A DNA stretch of 64,000 bases from Rhizomicrobium sp. (GCA_037200385.1 JBBCGL010000001.1:3239418-3303417), one strand, 5' to 3'; shown: positions 18,428 through 28,632, counted from the stretch's first letter. Translations and numbers: made by a program. The notes: generated by a model not told the origin, from the sequence alone.

Positions 18428-19054
18428 CTAGCGGCTCATCAGGGCGTATTCGCCGCCCTTCTCGATGCCGCGCCGATAGGCCGGACGGTCCTGCAGGCGG
18501 GCGCGGTATTCGACGAGCTCGGCATAGGGCTCGAGCCGCGCGCCGGCGGCTTCGAGCACGAACAGCATCTGCACGTCGGCGCCGGTCAGGTCGTTGCCGA
18601 CGAGGAAATCGCGGCCTTTGATGCCCGCTTCCAGATAGGCGAGGTTGTTGGCGATCTCGCTGTCGACCCGCGGCTTCAGCAGCGCGGCGGCGTCGCCCAG
18701 CATGCCGGTATAGAGCGCCATCAGCAGCGGCAGCATCGCGGAGCCCTCCGCGTAATGCATCCATTCGATGTAGCGCCAGTAATCGTCGGTGCCGGGCTTC
18801 GGCTTGAAGCGGCCCTTGCCATAAGTATCGATCAGATATTCGACGATGGCGCCGGATTCCGCGATCGTCTTGCCGCCATCGGTGATCACCGGCGATTTGC
18901 CGAGCGGATGCACCGCCTTGAGCTCCGGCGGCGCGAAGGGCACGGGCGACATGCGCTGGTATTTCACGATCTCGTAGGGCGTCCCCAGCTCCTCCAGGAG
19001 CCAGAGGATGCGCTGCGAGCGCGAATTGTTGAGATGATGGACCTGGATGGTCAT
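18428..19054 (-). CDS. Glutathione S-transferase
   Basis: A 208-residue GST. The N-terminal thioredoxin-like domain has NNSRSQRILWLLEELGTPYE (Ser/Asn at the catalytic N-terminal position), cis-Pro in GKSPVITD and the ESGAIVEYLIDTYG glutathione-binding segment; the C-terminal domain is all-helical with LTGADVQMLFVLE. Class and substrate cannot be set. Confidence 0.92.
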   Translation of the reverse strand: MTIQVHHLNNSRSQRILWLLEELGTPYEIVKYQRMSPVPFAPPELKAVHPLGKSPVITDGGKTIAESGAIVEYLIDTYGKGRFKPKPGTDDYWRYIEWMHYAEGSAMLPLLMALYTGMLGDAAALLKPRVDSEIANNLAYLEAGIKGRDFLVGNDLTGADVQMLFVLEAAGARLEPYAELVEYRARLQDRPAYRRGIEKGGEYALMSR

Positions 19055-19137
19055 GGCGCTTCCCCGTAGGTGTTCTGCGCGACAGGGGAACAGGATTGCC
19101 GGGTCCGCGCAATACGGGCCGCGTCGGACGGACGGGC

Positions 19138-19602
19138 CTACTGCACCTCGATATCGGTGACGTCGCGCACCTCGCGCGCCGCCTTCAGATCGCCGGGCAC
19201 GATCAGGCGCGGCTGCGCCAGCTTCTGGCCGTCCTGCTCGGTGGCGAGGATGACCTGGCCATTGCCGAGCTCGGGATGGATCTCGCCCAGGCTGACGATG
19301 GTGGCGTATTGATCGGCGGCCGCGGACACCAGGATCGCATGGCGCAGGATGGCGTGGCGGTTCGGCCCGTTCTCGAGCCCCGCAGCGTTGACGAGGGTCC
19401 ACAGCAGCACGCCGTGGAAGGTGCCGGTGAAGGCGCCCTTCTCGGTCTTCTGGTCGACCGTCACGTCGATGGCCGGCATGGCGCGCAGCTGGGCCATGGT
19501 GAAGCTGGCGGGATGCTGGACATGGCCGCCGAGGACGATGCCGTCCGCACAGGCGGGGGCGGCAAACAGAAACGCCAGCAGCAGCGCGGCGATCGTCTTC
19601 AT
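19138..19602 (-). CDS. Secreted protein of the molybdopterin-oxidoreductase (sulfite oxidase) fold
   Basis: A 154-residue protein with a signal peptide (about 1-19). The mature part matches the core of the oxidoreductase molybdopterin-binding domain family: VQHPASFTMAQLRAMP, FTGTFHGVLLWTLVNAAGL, and ending PGDLKAAREVRDVTDIEV. Such short members lack the cofactor-ligating Cys (the expected position reads TFHGVLLW), so catalytic activity is doubtful. Role unknown. Confidence 0.75.
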   Translation of the reverse strand: MKTIAALLLAFLFAAPACADGIVLGGHVQHPASFTMAQLRAMPAIDVTVDQKTEKGAFTGTFHGVLLWTLVNAAGLENGPNRHAILRHAILVSAAADQYATIVSLGEIHPELGNGQVILATEQDGQKLAQPRLIVPGDLKAAREVRDVTDIEVQ

Positions 19603-19606
19603 GGCC

Positions 19607-20215
19607 TCATGCCCGCGGTTCGCGCCACATCGGCCAGAGGGTCGGGCCGCCGGGGATCTTGATCTCGCCGGTCACTTCGAAGCCGAAGCTGCGATAGATC
19701 GGCAGGTTCGTGTCCTTGCTGGATTCGAGATAGCACGGCATGCGCGCGGCGTCGGCGACGGCGAGCTGCCGGCGCATGATGCGGCTGCCGAAGCCCTTGC
19801 CCTGTTTGTCCGGATCGGTGCCGATGGTCTGCAGATACCAGTTCGGCTTGTGCGGGTGGGCCTTTTCGATCCGGTCCATCGTGGCCATCACGTTGAACAC
19901 GCCGCCGCCGAAGGTGCGCAGCAGCTCGGGTGCGTTGACGATGTATTGCCAGAACGGCACGCGCCACAGATCCGGCGGCCGCCACAGCGCCACCGCCTCA
20001 TAGCCCTCGGTCACGAAACAGGCGCCGTAAGGCAGGCCGAGCTTGAAGAGCAGCCGGAACATCCGCGGCAGCGCCCCGGCCCGCGTCGCCGGATCGGGCA
20101 GCAGATGGATGGCCACCGGATCGTCGTGGAAGGCGCGCCCCAGCGTCGCGGCGAGCGGCCCGGCATCGGCCCAGCTCGCAGCGCGGACTGTCGTGGCGTC
20201 GGCCCGCGCGCTCAT
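19607..20215 (-). CDS. GNAT family N-acetyltransferase
   Basis: A 202-residue acetyltransferase. WYLQTIGTDPDKQGKGFGSRIM is the acetyl-CoA binding strand-loop-helix (Q/RxxGxG/A), followed by CYLESSKDTNLPIYRSFGFEVTGEI. ATG 20215 lies 2 bp past the stop of the vWA gene, suggesting co-transcription. The large N-terminal half resembles the group that includes puromycin-type acetyltransferases. Substrate unknown. Confidence 0.88.
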   Translation of the reverse strand: MSARADATTVRAASWADAGPLAATLGRAFHDDPVAIHLLPDPATRAGALPRMFRLLFKLGLPYGACFVTEGYEAVALWRPPDLWRVPFWQYIVNAPELLRTFGGGVFNVMATMDRIEKAHPHKPNWYLQTIGTDPDKQGKGFGSRIMRRQLAVADAARMPCYLESSKDTNLPIYRSFGFEVTGEIKIPGGPTLWPMWREPRA

Positions 20216-20217
20216 GC

Positions 20218-21393
20218 CTACCGGTTCAATTCCCGCATCGCGTTGTCGAGGCCGCCCAGGGTCAGGGGATACATGCGGCCGCCCAAGAGCTGCTGCATCA
20301 AGGCGATCGACGGAGTGTACTCCCAGTGCTTCTCCGCCACCGGGTTCAGCCACACCGCATGCTCGAACAGAGTGGTCACGCGGTCGAGCCAGACCGCGCC
20401 CGGCTCCTCGTTCCAGTGCTCGACGCTGCCGCCGGGATAGGTGACCTCATAAGGGCTCATCGTCGCGTCGCCGACGAAGATGACCTTGTAGTCCTTCGGA
20501 TATTTGTGGAGCACGTCCCAGGTCGGGATCTTCTCGTTGTGGCGGCGGCGATTGTCCTTCCAGACGTCCTCATAGAGGCAGTTGTGGAAGTAGTAGAAAT
20601 CCATGTGCTTGAATTCGGTCTTGGCGGCGCTGAACAGCTCCTCGCAGAGCTTGATGTGCGCGTCCATCGAGCCGCCGATGTCGAAGAACAGCAGCACCTT
20701 CACCGTGTTGTGGCGCTCGGGCACCAGGCGCAGATCGAGATAGCCCTTGTTGGCGGTGTCGGCGATCGTGCCGGGCATGTCGAGCTCGGTCTCGGCGCCC
20801 TGGCGGGCCCATTTGCGCAACCGGCGTAGCGCCACCTTGATGTTGCGGGTGCCGAGTTCGACGGAGTCGTCGAGGTTCTTGTATTCGCGCTTGTCCCAGA
20901 CCTTCACCGCCTTGCCGTGGCGCGACTTGTCCTGGCCGATGCGCACGCCTTCGGGATTGTAGCCGCCGTTGCCATAAGGCGACGTGCCGCCGGTGCCGAT
21001 CGCCTTGTTGCCCTTCTCGTGGCGCTTCTTCTGTTCCTCGAGGCGTTCCTTGAGCTGCGCCATCAGCTTGTCCCAGCCGCCGGCCGCCTCGATCGCCTTC
21101 TTCTCCTCCTCGGTGAGGAATTTCTCGGTCAGGGCTTTCAGCCACTCTTCCGGGATCTGCGCGATGAGCGAGCCGTCGAGCCCTTCGAGCCCCTTGAAAA
21201 CATGGCCGAAGACGCGGTCGAACTTGTCGAGATTGCGCTCGTCCTTCACCAGCGCGGTGCGCGACAGGTAGTAGAAATCGTCGATCTTCATGTCGATGAC
21301 GCCCTTGTCCAAGGCATCCATCAGCGCGAGATATTCCTTCAGCGTGACGGGGATCTTGGCGGCGCGGAGCTCGTCGAAGAACTGGAAGAACAT
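20218..21393 (-). CDS. vWA domain protein (CoxE-like), partner of MoxR
   Basis: A 391-residue protein. A charged helical N-terminal half (about 1-225) is followed by a von Willebrand A domain starting VKVLLFFDIGGSMDAH. The metal-site motif reads D-x-G-x-S (238-242) instead of the classical D-x-S-x-S, a variant I recall as usual in this subfamily. These proteins act with MoxR AAA+ ATPases as chaperone or metal-insertion machines. The MoxR gene lies upstream in the same direction with one secreted-protein gene between. Confidence 0.88.
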   Translation of the reverse strand: MFFQFFDELRAAKIPVTLKEYLALMDALDKGVIDMKIDDFYYLSRTALVKDERNLDKFDRVFGHVFKGLEGLDGSLIAQIPEEWLKALTEKFLTEEEKKAIEAAGGWDKLMAQLKERLEEQKKRHEKGNKAIGTGGTSPYGNGGYNPEGVRIGQDKSRHGKAVKVWDKREYKNLDDSVELGTRNIKVALRRLRKWARQGAETELDMPGTIADTANKGYLDLRLVPERHNTVKVLLFFDIGGSMDAHIKLCEELFSAAKTEFKHMDFYYFHNCLYEDVWKDNRRRHNEKIPTWDVLHKYPKDYKVIFVGDATMSPYEVTYPGGSVEHWNEEPGAVWLDRVTTLFEHAVWLNPVAEKHWEYTPSIALMQQLLGGRMYPLTLGGLDNAMRELNR

Positions 21394-21472
21394 GGGAACC
21401 TTCCGGGCAGGCGATAGCGGTTGGGCAAGTGTAGCGCGCGCCGCGGCAAGGGGCCAAGTGGGCGCAAAACCG

Positions 21473-22087
21473 CTATTTCGCGGGCGTCGGCGGAGGAGCG
21501 GACACAGCAGGGGGCGCCTTGGCGACATGTGCCAGGGCTTCGGCATAGACGGCGTCGAGGAAGGCGCGCTGGGCGTCGTCGTCGCGCGGGGTGGCGAACT
21601 CGACCGTGGCCTCCAGCGCCCAGCTTCCGATCGTGCCGCTGGAGAACAGGATGCGGTAGTGGCCGGATTCCAGCGCGCCGGTCTCGTAGGTGCGGGTGTA
21701 GATGGGCAGCGGGGCCTTGCCGCCGCCGAGCTTGAGGGCGCCTTCGCCGATCAGCTTGCTGCCGGTGCCTTCCTGCTCGGTGAATTCCTGCGCCAGCGCC
21801 GTCTTGGGATCATAGGCGCCCTTGAGCGGCGTCAGGGTGATGGTGCCATAGACGCCGTCGCGCGCCGAATAGGCGCAGAAATCCGAGCCGATCGAGGGAT
21901 CGCGCTCGCCATAGGCGTCGCGCTCGAACCGCCCGATATATTGCGGGCAGACGAAGCCCGAGGCGGTGTGCAGCTTGGCCTCGTCGCCCGCGTCCTTGAA
22001 GGTGTCGATATCGGTGGTCTGGGCGAGGGCTGGCGCGGCCGCGAAAGCCAGCACGGCCAGGGCGAGGCGGAGCGAGGTCGGCATCAT
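21473..22087 (-). CDS. Hypothetical secreted protein between MoxR and vWA genes
   Basis: A 204-residue protein (MM start at 22087/22084) with a signal peptide ending near ALAQ-T and a mature beta-rich domain containing SGFVCPQYIGRFERDAY and DFCAYSARDGVYGTITL. It ends in a proline-rich tail. I know no function. Its place between moxR and the vWA gene hints at a shared process but does not prove it. Confidence 0.7.
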   Translation of the reverse strand: MMPTSLRLALAVLAFAAAPALAQTTDIDTFKDAGDEAKLHTASGFVCPQYIGRFERDAYGERDPSIGSDFCAYSARDGVYGTITLTPLKGAYDPKTALAQEFTEQEGTGSKLIGEGALKLGGGKAPLPIYTRTYETGALESGHYRILFSSGTIGSWALEATVEFATPRDDDAQRAFLDAVYAEALAHVAKAPPAVSAPPPTPAK

Positions 22088-22223
22088 GCAGCGTTTCCGG
22101 CGTTGGTCGCGGCCGATCCTATCAGATGTCGGCACAGCAGCGGAAAAGATGGCGGTCCCCGATGGAATGGCGGCCGCGCGACCTTTCCTTCCCACCCTGG
22201 ATGAAGCGACGCCAAGCTCCGGT

Positions 22224-22238
22224 TGTCATCCCCGGCCG
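22224..22238 (+). repeat. Orphan half of a TGTCATCCCCGGCC element
   Basis: One arm, TGTCATCCCCGGCCG, lies just after the MoxR stop, with no matching second arm nearby. It looks like a decayed or partial copy of the family seen at 17345 and 55332. Confidence 0.5.
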
Positions 22239-22257
22239 AACGGAAATCGCTCCAGCT

Positions 22258-23118
<861 letters not shown>

Positions 23119-23219
23119 GAGATCTCTCGTTTAGGAAATAGCGGAAGGTAAAGCGTAGGTTGCGGCGGCAGGCGGCGCAAGGGTGCGCCGGCCCAGGCCG
23201 TTTGCACGAACGGGGCAGC

Positions 23220-25043
23220 ATGAGCGGACCGCCGGACAGCCAGATCGCCGCGCCCATCGCGCAGGCCATCGCCCTGATGAACCAGGGTCAATGGGCCTTC
23301 GCCGAGACGGTGTTGACGCAGGTGCTGCGCCAGCGGCCGGGCGAGCCGGACGGGCTGCAGCTGCTGGGCCTGGTCCGCGCCAACCAGGGACGGCTCGGCG
23401 AGGCCGAGGCACTCTATCGCCGATCGCTGGCGGCCAAGCCGAAGCAGCCGCATGTGCAGATCAATCTCGGCAAGCTGCTGGCGATGACCGGCCGGGCGGC
23501 GGAGGGCATCGCGCTGCTCCGTGCCGTGGTGCGCGCCCATCCGGACAATGTCGATGCGCTGGTCGTGCTGGGCCAGGCGCAGAACGAAGCGGGCGATACG
23601 GTGTTCGCCGAGAAGAACCTGCGCGCCGCGCTGGCACGCGCCCCGGGCGACCTGACCGCGGCGCTCAGCCTCGGCTCGCTGCTGAGCGAGACGGAGCGGC
23701 CGGCGGAAGGCGAGGCCGTCCTGCGCGACGCCTTGAAGCGCGACGCGCCCGCCGGAATGCGCGCGGCGCTGGAACACAATCTGGGCGTCGCGCTCAAGAT
23801 GCAGAAACGCCATGCGGAGGCGCTCGCGGCGTTCGACGCGGCGATCGCGCGGATGCCCGACCTGCCGCTCGCCGAATACAACCGTGCCAACACCTTGCTG
23901 CATCTGGGACGCGACGGCGAAGCCGTGGCGGGCTATCGCCGCTATCTGGTGCGCGATCCGGCGAACGTCGCGGTGCATCACGAGCTGAACGCGCTGCTCT
24001 ACCGCATGGGCGACGACGCCGCCTTCCTCGAATCCTTCGCCGCATCGCCGCCGCATGCGGCGGCGCTGCTGCCGCACAAGGGCGGCCTGCTGATCCGCGT
24101 CGGGCGCTTCGAAGAGGCGCTCGATTGCTTCGAGCGGACCGTGGGGCGCGATGCGGGCAATCCCGAGGCGCATAACGGCAAAGGCTTGGCGCTGGCGGGA
24201 CTGGGACGGCTGGACGACGCGATCGTCGCGTACGAGACATCACTGGCGCTGCGGCCGGACGATGTGCCGACCACGACCAATCTCGCCTGCCTGATGTTGC
24301 GGGTGGGAGAGGACCGGCGGGCTCTCGCCCTGACCGAGCAGGCTGTGGCGCGCGCGCCTTTCGACCAGGCGGCGCTGGGCGCGCATGAACTGGCGCTGCG
24401 GGTGAATCGCGATCCGCGCGCGGCGTGGCTGGCCGATTACGAGCGGCATGTGCAGGTCTTCGATCTCGCGCCGCCGGACGGCTTCGCGGACATGGCCGCG
24501 TTCAACACGGCGTTGAACCGGCATCTCGACACGCTGCATCGCGACCGGCGCGAGCATATCGACCAGACGTTGCGGCGCGGCACGCAGACCATCGAGCCGC
24601 TGTTCGACGGCGACAATCCGCTGATCCTCGCCTTGCGCGAGCGCATAGAGGCGGCGACGACACGCTATATCGCGCAGATGGACGACGGCGGGGCACACCC
24701 GCTGACCTCGCGCCGTGCGGAGGGATTTCGCTTCGCCGGCTCGTGGTCGTCGCGCCTGCACGACGAGGGCTTCCACACCAACCACGTCCATCCCAAGGGC
24801 TGGATCAGCTCCTGCTATTATGTGGAGGTGCCGGCCGCCGCCGAGGATCCGCAGGCGCAGCAGGGCTGGATCAAATTCGGCGAACCGACTTTCAACACGT
24901 CGCTGAACGACCCGGTGCGGCGGACCGTGAAGCCCGTGCCGGGACGGCTCGTGCTTTTTCCTTCCTATATGTGGCACGGCACGGTGCCGTTCCGCGCGCC
25001 GACGGCCCGCACCACCATCGCCTTCGACGCGATTCCCCGCTAA
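23220..25043 (+). CDS. TPR protein with C-terminal putative 2OG-Fe(II) oxygenase domain
   Basis: A 607-residue protein. Residues about 15-400 are tandem tetratricopeptide repeats. The C-terminal 110 residues match the 2OG-FeII_Oxy_5 family: FHTNHVHPKGWISSCYYV (iron-ligand His region, about 517-534) and PGRLVLFPSYMWHGTVPF (second His). Such fusions probably hydroxylate a protein or sugar bound by the TPR array. ATG 23220 is chosen because the upstream 20 codons read as basic non-domain sequence. Confidence 0.85.
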   Translation: MSGPPDSQIAAPIAQAIALMNQGQWAFAETVLTQVLRQRPGEPDGLQLLGLVRANQGRLGEAEALYRRSLAAKPKQPHVQINLGKLLAMTGRAAEGIALLRAVVRAHPDNVDALVVLGQAQNEAGDTVFAEKNLRAALARAPGDLTAALSLGSLLSETERPAEGEAVLRDALKRDAPAGMRAALEHNLGVALKMQKRHAEALAAFDAAIARMPDLPLAEYNRANTLLHLGRDGEAVAGYRRYLVRDPANVAVHHELNALLYRMGDDAAFLESFAASPPHAAALLPHKGGLLIRVGRFEEALDCFERTVGRDAGNPEAHNGKGLALAGLGRLDDAIVAYETSLALRPDDVPTTTNLACLMLRVGEDRRALALTEQAVARAPFDQAALGAHELALRVNRDPRAAWLADYERHVQVFDLAPPDGFADMAAFNTALNRHLDTLHRDRREHIDQTLRRGTQTIEPLFDGDNPLILALRERIEAATTRYIAQMDDGGAHPLTSRRAEGFRFAGSWSSRLHDEGFHTNHVHPKGWISSCYYVEVPAAAEDPQAQQGWIKFGEPTFNTSLNDPVRRTVKPVPGRLVLFPSYMWHGTVPFRAPTARTTIAFDAIPR

Positions 25044-25068
25044 TTTGGCGCGGTGCAGGGAGAAACCG

Positions 25069-25470
25069 ATGGAAGGGGCTCTGGTGGTCGCATGGCTTGT
25101 CGCCGTGGCGGCAGGCGTGATCTTGGACTTGCTCGTCATGCCGGCCTTGGGCGCCGGACCGCAGCAGAGCCTGCGCGTCCATCCGGATCCCGATCCCCGG
25201 GCAGCGTCGGCGCTGTTCATCGAATGGACCCTGCTCGTCCATGCCATGGCCGGCGTCGTCATCGTGGCGTGCGCCCTCAGCGACGTGCGCGACATCGCGA
25301 TGGGGCTTCAGATCGGCGTGCTGGTCTGGCTCGTCGTGCCTTGCCTGATTCTCATACTCAACGGCCTGTTCGCCCGGCTCGATAGCGGCATCGCATTCGC
25401 CTATGGCTTGGGGAGCCTGGCGCGACTGGAACTGGCAGGCCTTGCCGCCGGCTATGTGCTGTCGCCATGA
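25069..25470 (+). CDS. Small membrane protein, paralogue of the next gene
   Basis: A 133-residue protein with four TM helices. It ends NGLFARLDSGIAFAYGLGSLARLELAG, which lines up with NGFFIKLDAKITFAHSLGWLARMAIAG in the following gene, so the two arose by tandem duplication. GGGAGAAACCG precedes ATG 25069. No family recognised. Confidence 0.72.
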   Translation: MEGALVVAWLVAVAAGVILDLLVMPALGAGPQQSLRVHPDPDPRAASALFIEWTLLVHAMAGVVIVACALSDVRDIAMGLQIGVLVWLVVPCLILILNGLFARLDSGIAFAYGLGSLARLELAGLAAGYVLSP

Positions 25471-25486
25471 GCAGCGGGGAGGCCGG

Positions 25487-25894
25487 ATGACCTGGACATT
25501 GGCGGCGGCCGCATTCGGCGCGGGGACGGTGGGCGTGTTCACCGATTGGCTGTTCATGGGGCTGCTGTTCCACGACGCCTATGACCGTTTTCCCGAAGTC
25601 TGGCGCTCCGGCATCCGCGACGGCACCGAGCGCCGGGCGATCCTCTGGTCGAGCGTCCTGGGCTATGTGACGAGCGGCGGCGTGGTGGCGCTCTGCGCGG
25701 CGGCGAACGCCCGCGGAATCGCGGCGGGACTTGCAATCGCGGTGCTGGCCTGGATCGCCGGACCGCTGGTGGTCCTCGCGGTCAACGGCTTTTTCATCAA
25801 GCTGGATGCAAAGATCACCTTCGCCCATAGTCTCGGCTGGCTGGCGCGCATGGCGATCGCCGGAGCCGCTGCGGGGTACGCTCTTTCCATGTAA
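25487..25894 (+). CDS. Small membrane protein, tandem paralogue
   Basis: A 135-residue protein with four TM helices and the same closing segment as its neighbour. It begins MTWTLAAAAFGAGTVGVFTDWLFMGLLFHD; GGGGAGGCC precedes ATG 25487. The gap to the previous stop is 16 bp and to the next start 10 bp, so the pair and the CxxCH protein likely share a transcript. Function unknown. Confidence 0.75.
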   Translation: MTWTLAAAAFGAGTVGVFTDWLFMGLLFHDAYDRFPEVWRSGIRDGTERRAILWSSVLGYVTSGGVVALCAAANARGIAAGLAIAVLAWIAGPLVVLAVNGFFIKLDAKITFAHSLGWLARMAIAGAAAGYALSM

Positions 25895-25904
25895 CGAGGC
25901 TGCA

Positions 25905-27011
25905 ATGACCAGATTCAAATGGTTTGCGTTGCTTGGCGTTGCGTTTGCGTTGTCGTCCTCTTCCAGCGGTGCGCCGGCACCGACGCCCGACCGGATGGCA
26001 TGGGACGTCTTCCTCCAGATGACGGCGCCGGCGAGCACGCCGCGTGCCAAGGCCGTCGCCTTCGAGACCTGGGCGGCGGACGACGATATCTACACCGCGA
26101 CGCCGCACTGGCCGGCCCATGCCGGATTGCGGACGCTGCGGCGCAGTCTCGCGGCGCAAGCGGAAGACATCGCGGTGCATGCGGCGCCGGCCGCGGATTG
26201 CCTGCCGAAGGACGGCAAGGCGGGGAATTTCCCGCCCGGCGCCTGCATCGGCGAGGAGGTGCAGCACAACCGGCCGGTCTACGACTACATCGTCCGCAAC
26301 GGGCTCTACACCACGGCGGGCCTGCAGAAGGCTTATGCGGACGGGATGGGCATCGACTTCCCCGGGGACGCCATCGTGGTGAAGGCCGATTGGGTGCTGG
26401 TCGGCGACATCCTTCGCTGGCTGCCGCAAGCCTACAAGACCGCCGACGACGTCCGCCGCGCCTATTACACCAACATCGCGACGATGAACGGACGCAGCGG
26501 CGAATACGCGCTCGCCGGGATGTCGGTGCAGAGCAAGCAGCAACCCTATTGGGTGTGGTCGACCTTCGAGCATCGCAGCAATCCGGGGCGTTGCGACATC
26601 ATCGGCTGCCATGACGATTTCGGCGCGATCGCCGCCGATGTGCCGTCGCGCGCAATGCCCAACACGGACTACGGCCCCTGCGCGAAGACGCCGGCCCTTG
26701 CGGCACTGCTGGCGGCGCACCGGATCGATGCGATCTGGAGCAATTACTGCCTCAAGGGGACGCAGGTGACGTTCGTCACGCCGGGCGGTCGGCCGACCAT
26801 CCTCGCCAACTCGGTGATCGAGCGGATGAACAAGGGCGTCGCCGTGCCCGACACGTCCTGCATCACCTGCCACGCCTATGCCGCGTTCGACCGCCACGGC
26901 ACGCCGAACTATGCGGCGCTGCCCGGGCGTCCGACGGGTGGGATCATCCCTTCCAAGCTGCATGGCTACAGGCAGCACGATTATCTCTGGGGGATCGTCG
27001 CGGCGCATTGA
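25905..27011 (+). CDS. Secreted protein with a C-terminal CxxCH motif
   Basis: A 368-residue exported protein (signal peptide about 1-23). It contains a single CITCH at 319-323, the covalent heme c attachment pattern, in DTSCITCHAYAAFDRHG, plus other Cys and His residues (CDIIGCHDDF near 230). It could be a c-type cytochrome domain with one heme or a secreted redox protein. No close family is recalled. It follows two small membrane proteins in the same direction. Confidence 0.72.
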   Translation: MTRFKWFALLGVAFALSSSSSGAPAPTPDRMAWDVFLQMTAPASTPRAKAVAFETWAADDDIYTATPHWPAHAGLRTLRRSLAAQAEDIAVHAAPAADCLPKDGKAGNFPPGACIGEEVQHNRPVYDYIVRNGLYTTAGLQKAYADGMGIDFPGDAIVVKADWVLVGDILRWLPQAYKTADDVRRAYYTNIATMNGRSGEYALAGMSVQSKQQPYWVWSTFEHRSNPGRCDIIGCHDDFGAIAADVPSRAMPNTDYGPCAKTPALAALLAAHRIDAIWSNYCLKGTQVTFVTPGGRPTILANSVIERMNKGVAVPDTSCITCHAYAAFDRHGTPNYAALPGRPTGGIIPSKLHGYRQHDYLWGIVAAH

Positions 27012-27039
27012 TCGGCGGGCGGCGGCGCCTTTATGCTGC

Positions 27040-27074
27040 GGACGCAACGCTGCGTTGCAACCTGCGTTGCGTCC
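27040..27074. repeat. Inverted repeat between the CxxCH gene and yifB
   Basis: GGACGCAACG (27040-27049) pairs perfectly with CGTTGCGTCC (27065-27074). No T-tract follows, so it could be an extragenic palindrome or a site affecting yifB rather than an intrinsic terminator. Confidence 0.5.
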
Positions 27075-27117
27075 TTCCACTCGACCTGATCCGATCCCAT
27101 GCGAGGGACCCGCCGCG

Positions 27118-28632
27118 ATGACGCTTGCGCATGTCTATACCGTTGCGTTCCAGGGCATCGAGGCTCGCGAGGTCGACGTCCAGGTCCATATCGGCGAAGG
27201 CGGCGGCGGGATCTTCAACATCGTCGGGCTCGGCGACAAGGCGGTCGCCGAGAGCAAGGAGCGGGTGCGTGCGGCGCTGGCCGCGATCGGCCTGGCGCTG
27301 CCCTATCAGCGCATCACGGTGAACCTCGCGCCGGCCGACCTGCCCAAGGAGGGCAGCCACTACGACCTGCCGATCGCCCTCGGGCTCCTGGCGGCGCTGG
27401 GCGTGCTGCCGGCCAGCGAGCTCGCGAACTATGTCGCGCTGGGCGAGCTGTCGCTCGATGCGCAGGTCGCGCCGGTGGCCGGCGTGCTGCCGGCGGCGCT
27501 CGCGGCGGCAGAGCAGAGCCGCGGGCTCATCTGTCCCGCCGCGTGCGGCGCCGAAGCGGCCTGGGCCGGCGATGTCGAGATCATCGCCGCGCCGTCGGTG
27601 ATCGCGCTGGTCAATCACATGAAGGGCGTCGCGGTGCTCAACCGGCCGGCGGCGCGGCTGGCCGAGGACGACGTCCGCGCCCCGGACCTGCGCGACGTGA
27701 AGGGTCAGGAGACCGCCAAGCGCGCGGTCGAGATCGTCGCCGCCGGCGGACACAACCTGCTGATGATCGGACCGCCCGGCGCCGGCAAGTCGATGCTGGC
27801 GCAGCGCCTGCCGGGCCTTCTGCCGCCGCTCGACGCGCGCGAAGCGCTCGAATTGTCGATGGTGCAGAGCCTGGCGGGCGAATTGCCGGACGGGACGATC
27901 TCGCGGCGGCGGCCCTTCCGCAATCCGCATCACTCCGCGTCGATGGCGGCGCTGACCGGCGGCGGGCTGCGCGTCAAGCCGGGCGAGGTGAGCCTCGCGC
28001 ATCTGGGCGTCCTCTTCCTCGACGAGCTTCCCGAATTCCAGCGCGGCGTGCTCGATTCGCTGCGCCAGCCGATCGAGACCGGTGAGGCGGTGGTGGCGCG
28101 CGCCAATGCGCATGTGCGCTTTCCGGCGCGCTTCCAGCTCGTCGCCGCGATGAATCCCTGCCGCTGCGGCTATCTGAGCGATCCGGCGCAGGCCTGCGGC
28201 CGGGCGCCGAAATGCGCCGTGGACTACCAGTCGCGGATCTCCGGTCCGCTGTTCGACCGCATCGACGTGCATGTGGAGGTCGCGAGCGTCTCGGCCGCGG
28301 ACCTCGCCCTGCCGCCACCCGCGGAAGGCAGTGCCGAGGTCGCGAAACGCGTCGCCAAGGCGCGGGACATCCAGCGCGCACGCTATGAAGGCAAGGGCAT
28401 ACGCACCAACGCGGAAGCCGAAGGCGAACTACTCGACCAGGTCGCGGGGCCCGACGCGGCAGGGGCGCGGCTCCTCGCCGAGGCGGCGGATGTCATGCGG
28501 CTGACGGCGCGGGGCTATCATCGCGTGCTGCGCGTGGCCCGCACCATTGCCGACCTTGCGGGCCTGGAGCGCGTGGGCCGGCCGCATATCGCCGAAGCGC
28601 TGTCCTATCGGCGGATCGTGCAGCCGCGCTGA
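27118..28632 (+). CDS. YifB/ComM family Mg-chelatase-like AAA+ ATPase
   Basis: A 504-residue protein. The N-terminal Lon-like domain has GEGGGGIFNIVGLGDKAVAESKERVRAAL; Walker A is GPPGAGKS near 220; Mg-chelatase domain motifs are PFRNPHHSASMAALTGGG, VLFLDELPEF and AAMNPCRCGY; the C-terminal domain has LTARGYHRVLRVARTIADL. ComM promotes branch migration during natural transformation in species where it has been studied. ATG 27118 begins the conserved N-terminus MTLAHVYTVAFQG. Confidence 0.93.
   Translation: MTLAHVYTVAFQGIEAREVDVQVHIGEGGGGIFNIVGLGDKAVAESKERVRAALAAIGLALPYQRITVNLAPADLPKEGSHYDLPIALGLLAALGVLPASELANYVALGELSLDAQVAPVAGVLPAALAAAEQSRGLICPAACGAEAAWAGDVEIIAAPSVIALVNHMKGVAVLNRPAARLAEDDVRAPDLRDVKGQETAKRAVEIVAAGGHNLLMIGPPGAGKSMLAQRLPGLLPPLDAREALELSMVQSLAGELPDGTISRRRPFRNPHHSASMAALTGGGLRVKPGEVSLAHLGVLFLDELPEFQRGVLDSLRQPIETGEAVVARANAHVRFPARFQLVAAMNPCRCGYLSDPAQACGRAPKCAVDYQSRISGPLFDRIDVHVEVASVSAADLALPPPAEGSAEVAKRVAKARDIQRARYEGKGIRTNAEAEGELLDQVAGPDAAGARLLAEAADVMRLTARGYHRVLRVARTIADLAGLERVGRPHIAEALSYRRIVQPR

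Noticed and set aside
17847..19112. Possible large minus-strand protein fused to the secreted protein before the VOC gene
   Set aside because: The part upstream of 18425 is an alternate frame of the GST gene; the signal peptide and spacing fit a start at 18425.
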